Assembly (NCBI RefSeq): GCF_000732325.1
Contig: NZ_BBIW01000013.1
Location: forward strand, 93,646-157,645
Direction of reading: 5' to 3'
DNA: 64,000 nt
Source: Paenibacillus sp. TCA20
GTDB lineage: Bacteria > Bacillota > Bacilli > Paenibacillales > Paenibacillaceae
Position 1 is the stretch's first letter. Each line of letters opens with the position of its first letter. The notes beneath the pieces are model-generated. The model was not told where the DNA came from, made no database searches, and saw only the letters and a program-made list of their open reading frames with translations. The position numbers and the translations under genes were made by a program. Positions 60,275-64,000 of this stretch are shown here, one piece after another.

Positions 60275-61453
60275 TTATCTACTGTCCATGCTTAATGCAC
60301 GGCCTTTGATCCATACTTGCTTAAGCTGAAGCGAGTCATCCAGCAGCAGCAGATCCGCCTGCTTTCCTTGCTCAATGGTTCCTGTCGCATCCAATATGCC
60401 TAGAAGCTCGGCCGGATTATGACTAGCTGCCTGCGAAGCTTCTATAATATCGAGCCCGGCCTCCTGCACGAGGAAGCGGAAGCCGCGAATCATCGTAAGT
60501 GTACTGCCTGCAAGGGTAACTCCATCCTCTAACCGAGCCACACCTTCCTTAACGATGACCGGCAGGTCACCGAGGGTGTAATTTCCATCCTCAAGCCCGG
60601 TCGCCGAAATGGCATCCGTAATGAGTACCAGCTTCTGCAGCTTGCTTTTTAACTGAGCAAGAAGAGAGACTGCGGCAGGATGAACATGAATTCCGTCTGC
60701 AATGACTTCGGCGCTGATCCGTTCATCACTGAGCACGGCACCGGCTACACCGGGTTTGCGGTGATGAAGAGGGGTCATCGCGTTAAAGGTATGCACAGCG
60801 TGGTGGAGTCCCACTTCTACAGCGGCTTCTACTTCTTCATAAGTTGCATCCGTATGACCCAATGCGGCGATAATTTCTTTATCTTTGAGCCATGCGATCA
60901 CCTCATGCGCACCTTGCTGTTCAGGAGCAAGCGTCACTTGCCGAACGAGTTCAGGATATTGCTGTTCCCAGGAGATCAGCCAGTCTACATTCGGCAGTGA
61001 AATATGCTCCGGATTTTGCGCTCCGGGCCATTTTGGACTAATAAAGGGACCTTCCAGATGAACCCCTGCAAGCTGTGCGTAAGGCATCTCCTTGGAACGG
61101 TATTTGTTCACTTCGCTGAGCACCTTCTCAATCCAATCTTTAGGCGCAGTCATGGTTGTAGCAAGCATCGTCGTCGTTCCTTGAGAAGCGTGATAAGACG
61201 TAATTGTATCGAGCACGTTCTCGTCTGAGTTCATAAAGTCTTCACCACCGCCGCCATGAACATGGATATCAATGAAGCCGGGAAGGATATATCCATTCTC
61301 GCTTGTGAACGTTTCTATGACGCCTTCATTCCAGCGAAGAGGTAGAGCTGCCTGGGTGCCTGCGTACACGATGGTTTCATTTTCAATGACAACGACACCA
61401 TCCTCAATTACACTGTCCTTGGTAACGACATTTCCGTATATTTTAGTAAGCAA
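60275..61453 (-). CDS. nagA: N-acetylglucosamine-6-phosphate deacetylase
   Basis: A 392-residue amidohydrolase giving glucosamine-6-phosphate and acetate. LPGFIDIHVHGGGGEDFMN is the metal-binding block; HLEGPFISPKWPGAQ, GHTDATYEEV, HTFNAMTPLHHRKPG and LITDAISATG follow. TTG start placed directly behind the nagB stop (TAATTG), with GGGAGG inside the end of nagB, so the two are translationally coupled. Confidence 0.95.
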   Translation of the reverse strand: MLTKIYGNVVTKDSVIEDGVVVIENETIVYAGTQAALPLRWNEGVIETFTSENGYILPGFIDIHVHGGGGEDFMNSDENVLDTITSYHASQGTTTMLATTMTAPKDWIEKVLSEVNKYRSKEMPYAQLAGVHLEGPFISPKWPGAQNPEHISLPNVDWLISWEQQYPELVRQVTLAPEQQGAHEVIAWLKDKEIIAALGHTDATYEEVEAAVEVGLHHAVHTFNAMTPLHHRKPGVAGAVLSDERISAEVIADGIHVHPAAVSLLAQLKSKLQKLVLITDAISATGLEDGNYTLGDLPVIVKEGVARLEDGVTLAGSTLTMIRGFRFLVQEAGLDIIEASQAASHNPAELLGILDATGTIEQGKQADLLLLDDSLQLKQVWIKGRALSMDSR

Positions 61454-62179
61454 TTACATCAGCCTCCCTGCACCGCGGTCTAACAGTACAATAACGTTCG
61501 GATGGCACTGAAGCAAGGATGCAGGGCACTCTGTAGTGATGGGACCGGTCAGCGCTGTACGAATGATGTCTGCCTTGTCTTCACCGCGGGCAACGAGAAG
61601 GATTTGTTTTGCTTTGAGAATAGAACCGACGCCCATCGTCATAGCCTGCTTAGGTACATCGGTCGGAGAATCAAAGAATCGGGCATTCGCCTTGCGGGTT
61701 TCCTCTTTGAGATCAACGACATGAGTGCCGCTCGTCAGGCTTGCTCCAGGTTCATTAAATCCGATATGCCCGTTATGTCCTATGCCCAGCAGCTGGATGT
61801 CGACAGGGCCGTGATCATTGACCAGCTGTTCATAATGAACGCATTCCGCTGCCAAGTCAGATGCATTCCCATTCGGTACATGCGTGTGATCCATATTCAT
61901 ATCAATGTGGTTAAACAGCTGCTCATTCATGAAGCTGCGATAGCTCTGTGGATGATCTTCAGGAAGTCCTACATACTCATCAAGATTGAAGGAGGAAGCT
62001 TGGGCAAAGCTCACGAGTCCTTTGTTGTACATTTGAATCAGCTCTTTATATATACCGACAGGGGAACTGCCAGTTGCCAGACCCAGTACAGCCTTACGTT
62101 TGGATTGCAGAAGAGCGGCAATAATTCCAGCGCCGGTTGCATTCAGGTCATGCTCATGTTCAAAAGTCCAAATATTCAT
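61454..62179 (-). CDS. nagB: Glucosamine-6-phosphate deaminase
   Basis: A 241-residue enzyme converting glucosamine-6-phosphate to fructose-6-phosphate and ammonia. Marks: LGLATGSSPVGIYKELI, FNLDEYVGLPEDHPQSYRSF (catalytic aspartate), LLGIGHNGHIGFNEPG and KQAMTMGVGSILKAKQIL. Second gene of rpiR-nagB-nagA, six bases after the regulator gene. Confidence 0.96.
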   Translation of the reverse strand: MNIWTFEHEHDLNATGAGIIAALLQSKRKAVLGLATGSSPVGIYKELIQMYNKGLVSFAQASSFNLDEYVGLPEDHPQSYRSFMNEQLFNHIDMNMDHTHVPNGNASDLAAECVHYEQLVNDHGPVDIQLLGIGHNGHIGFNEPGASLTSGTHVVDLKEETRKANARFFDSPTDVPKQAMTMGVGSILKAKQILLVARGEDKADIIRTALTGPITTECPASLLQCHPNVIVLLDRGAGRLM

Positions 62180-62185
62180 ATGAAA

Positions 62186-63043
62186 TCACCCTTCATTTCT
62201 TAGTTTAATTCGCTGCACTTGCTCATAGGACACATTCAGCCTAGGGACAAATCGATCAAAATCATGACTAACCATGCCGGTAAATATAATATCGATCACA
62301 TGAAGGAGTGCAATACGCGAGGCCATGTCCCCTCTGCGCATACCCTGTTCCAGGGAAGAGGTGAACAAGGGAATATCTGCAATGGAGGCCAGTGTACTGT
62401 GTCCGTAAGAGGTTAGTGAGATGGTGCGGGCTCCATTTTCTTTGGCACAAAGGAGTGCATCAATTGTATCCTGTGTTTCTCCCGAATAGGACACGGCAAA
62501 CGCAACATCCTGCTCACCCAATGAAGAGGCTGAAGTGACCTGCATATGTCCATCAGAAAAAGCAGTGCAGGAAACGCCAATACGGATCAGCTTCTGATAA
62601 AAGTCCTGCGTTACAATGGATGAGGTGGCTACCCCATACAGATCAATGCGCCTAGCGCCGCATAAGAGCTTAATTGCATCCTCCAGGCGTTCATGATCAA
62701 GCAAACGAGTAGTATCGGTAATGGAAGCGAGATGGTTCGCCTCAATGGCTTCTATAATCGTAGAAAGTGAATTTCCCGCGACAATATCCTGATAAGCCGT
62801 AACGCCCGTTGGCTGGGAAATTTCCGCTGCCAGCTTCATCTTGAAGTCGGGAAACCCCCTGAAATGACGAGATTTGCAAAAACGGGTTACCGTTGCAGGA
62901 CTCGTACCGCTGTTCTCAGCTAGTTCCTTAATCGATAACCCGGTCACCTCAGCGGGAGATGTCAAAATAACTTCTGCAATCCGGCGTTCCTGGGAAGGAA
63001 GCTGATCGAGCTCTTTGGAGAGAGCATTAAGTATCGTCGTCAT
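62186..63043 (-). CDS. RpiR/MurR-family regulator of amino-sugar genes
   Basis: A 285-residue regulator. An N-terminal RpiR helix-turn-helix (SIKELAENSGTSPATVTRFC, about 37-56) is followed by a SIS sugar-phosphate isomerase-like domain (about 120-260: RRIDLYGVATSSIVTQDF, VAFAVSYSGETQDTIDAL). It probably senses an amino-sugar phosphate and controls the nagBA genes behind it. The upstream AT-rich region carries a candidate operator. Confidence 0.92.
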   Translation of the reverse strand: MTTILNALSKELDQLPSQERRIAEVILTSPAEVTGLSIKELAENSGTSPATVTRFCKSRHFRGFPDFKMKLAAEISQPTGVTAYQDIVAGNSLSTIIEAIEANHLASITDTTRLLDHERLEDAIKLLCGARRIDLYGVATSSIVTQDFYQKLIRIGVSCTAFSDGHMQVTSASSLGEQDVAFAVSYSGETQDTIDALLCAKENGARTISLTSYGHSTLASIADIPLFTSSLEQGMRRGDMASRIALLHVIDIIFTGMVSHDFDRFVPRLNVSYEQVQRIKLRNEG

Positions 63044-63065
63044 AACTCATCCGCCTTGTTAGAAA

Positions 63066-63102
63066 ATTAATTTCACAAATATATTAATTTTAATGAAAAT
63101 TA
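63066..63102 (-). promoter_or_regulatory. Candidate RpiR operator/promoter region
   Basis: Very AT-rich interrupted dyad (AATTAATTTCA ... TGAAAATTAT) 22-58 bases upstream of the rpiR start. Position and symmetry suggest an operator; no precise consensus can be claimed. Confidence 0.3.
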
Positions 63103-63225
63103 TTTTTGTATACCTTCATCTTAATCAAAATGTAGGGCAAAATCAACCGTTAGCCACACATTTCCTCAGCCTTACCTAGCATGTACTTGAAGTTTGATCT
63201 TTAGCCCATTTTTTTCCGAAGATTG

Positions 63226-63254
63226 AACCAATATAGGTGATTTTACATAAGATG
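63226..63254 (+). promoter_or_regulatory. Sigma-K-like promoter of gerE with GerE-box match
   Basis: AACC (-35, 63226-63229), 16 bases, CATAAGATG (-10, 63246-63254): a full mACm match, right spacing, one mismatch in the -10. The spacer contains ATATAGGTGATT (63231-63242), which matches the GerE consensus RWWTRGGYNNYY at all positions. It suggests autoregulation. Confidence 0.65.
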
Positions 63255-63314
63255 AGTTGACTGTATCCCTTAACCTTGTTACACCATACAAACCCGGGCA
63301 AGGAGGGGTAAACA

Positions 63315-63536
63315 TTGAAGGGTGACCACAAGAGCAAATTTTTGTTGACCCATCGTGAACGCGAAGTATTCGAGCTTCTGGTGCAGGACAAAACGACACG
63401 CGACATTGCAGGACTTCTCTTTATCAGCGAGAAAACGGTCCGAAACCACATTTCTAATGTCATGCAGAAGCTCAATGTTAAGGGTCGTTCACAAGCGGTA
63501 GTGGAATTGATCAAGTTAGGAGAATTAAAAATCTGA
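63315..63536 (+). CDS. gerE: Spore-specific LuxR-type regulator GerE
   Basis: A 73-residue stand-alone LuxR/FixJ helix-turn-helix protein. LTHREREVFELLVQDKTTRD and FISEKTVRNHISNVMQKLNV are nearly identical to B. subtilis GerE as I remember it, and the length agrees (74). GerE acts in the mother cell late in sporulation, with sigma-K, switching on coat and crust genes such as cge and cot. TTG start behind AAGGAGGGG. Its presence next to a spore glycan locus is consistent with the role proposed for that locus. Confidence 0.96.
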   Translation: MKGDHKSKFLLTHREREVFELLVQDKTTRDIAGLLFISEKTVRNHISNVMQKLNVKGRSQAVVELIKLGELKI

Positions 63537-63568
63537 CGAAGGCACGGAGTTCTTTCGTTTTCGTCATG

Positions 63569-63607
63569 GCCCTCTTCGCTCATCCGATTTGGATGAGAGA
63601 GGAGGGC
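63569..63607 (+). terminator. Hairpin terminator after gerE
   Basis: GCCCTC (63569-63574) pairs with GAGGGC (63602-63607), with an inner CTCATCC/GGATGAG stem. The T tract is weak. Confidence 0.7.
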
Positions 63608-63672
63608 TTCCGTTTGTGCTAGAGGAGATGAGATCGTGGGCTGACTGAAGTTATACATAGGTGGAAAGGTGT

Positions 63673-63812
63673 GCGCGTGGAGGGTATTTTGGTGGAAGGG
63701 GAAACGCAGTTAGATGGCGCGCGTGGAGGGTGCTTTGGAGCGAGGGGAAACGCTGTTAGATGTTGCGCGTGGTGGGTACTTTGGAGCAAGGGGAAACGCT
63801 GTTTTTGTGCTG
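63673..63812 (+). repeat. Three imperfect tandem repeats of 44-48 bp
   Basis: Units start with GCGCGTGG at 63673, 63717 and 63765. Each contains GAGGGT/GTGGGT, TTTTGG or CTTTGG, and GGGGAAACGC. Period 44 then 48 bases, so frame is not kept. The region downstream of gerE (63608-64000) holds no convincing gene. Confidence 0.75.
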
Positions 63813-63826
63813 CTCACTTCGGTTGT

Positions 63827-63873
63827 TTTTGCTTGGACGCGGGTAGGTCGAAGGAGCAGTGGTCCAAGCAAAA
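63827..63873. repeat. 12-bp inverted repeat
   Basis: TTTTGCTTGGAC (63827-63838) and its exact complement (63862-63873), 23 bases apart, in the non-coding tail of the window. Confidence 0.75.
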
Positions 63874-63967
63874 GCCAAAAGTCGTTCCCATCTCAAAAAC
63901 AGCTTATTCCCGAGAAGGGCAGCGTCAGAAATCCTCATCTCCTCTGGTGGTGTGGAGGAGGGGGACG

Positions 63968-63993
63968 TGGTTGCTCTCCTAGGTGAGCAACCA
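63968..63993. repeat. 9-bp inverted repeat, hairpin at window end
   Basis: TGGTTGCTC (63968-63976) and GAGCAACCA (63985-63993) around TCCTAGGT. Could be a terminator or operator for a gene past the window; no T tract seen. Confidence 0.55.
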
Positions 63994-64000
63994 GTCTGAG

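Noticed and set aside
63671..63986. Overlapping 90-103-codon frames near the window end
   Set aside because: They run over the tandem repeats, have no ribosome binding site, odd Trp/Cys/Gly composition and differ in frame between repeat units. Treated as non-coding.

Overview
The window looks like a chromosomal segment from a spore-forming Firmicute, most likely Paenibacillus or a close relative. Supporting signs are strong AGGAGG-type ribosome binding sites, frequent TTG/GTG starts, a near-textbook gerE, a YjcZ-type mini-protein, YheC/D, YhcN-type and CgeB-type spore genes, a Bacillus-type sdhCAB operon, ecsAB, and a long decapeptide-repeat protein ending in a WIA(L)G-like tail. Both ends of the window are arbitrary; the first gene is cut. 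No rRNA, tRNA or CRISPR array was seen.

Layout: 1-1448 potassium uptake (ktrB end, ktrA). 1463-5955 a LysR regulator divergent from sdhC-sdhA-sdhB. 6109-10295 an AAC(3)-fold acetyltransferase, a Tat-exported YkuE-like phosphoesterase, a second phosphoesterase, a GNAT enzyme and an EamA transporter. 10504-12235 a PHP histidinol phosphatase and a LysR regulator on the minus strand. 12495-18933 an MFS/UMF1 transporter, CheX, an SDR, a DEAD-box-type helicase with a DEVD motif, and ecsA-ecsB. 19066-24983 YjcZ, an aminotransferase, a PNPOx-like enzyme divergent from a MocR regulator, an AIM24 protein and an AraC regulator. 25387-27415 (minus) phosphatidylserine decarboxylase and a YheC/D ATP-grasp spore protein.

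The centre (27.6-50.6 kb, plus a glycosyltransferase at 53.7 kb) is the most interesting part. It begins with a roughly 1,126-residue protein made of about 88 ten-residue repeats and a C-terminal tail, split here by a one-base frameshift. It is followed by twelve glycosyltransferases, a nucleotidyltransferase, a three-gene module fitting a UDP-L-QuiNAc/L-rhamnosamine-type sugar pathway, a methyltransferase, three small helical proteins and a polylysine-like protein. Five proteins share a basic N-terminus plus a [YF]xxG[YF]xxGxxxG tag. Candidate late mother-cell (sigma-K-like) promoters precede several units. I infer a spore-surface fibre and glycosylation system, analogous in logic but not in sequence to BclA and its rhamnose/anthrose operon in the B. 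cereus group.

The right end holds a DacF-like carboxypeptidase with an internal 14-residue duplication, a two-component system, a Gld-like ABC system (55-59 kb), a YhcN/YlaJ lipoprotein, the rpiR-nagB-nagA operon (minus) and gerE with its own sigma-K-like promoter and a GerE-box match. The last 460 bases are non-coding and contain tandem and inverted repeats.
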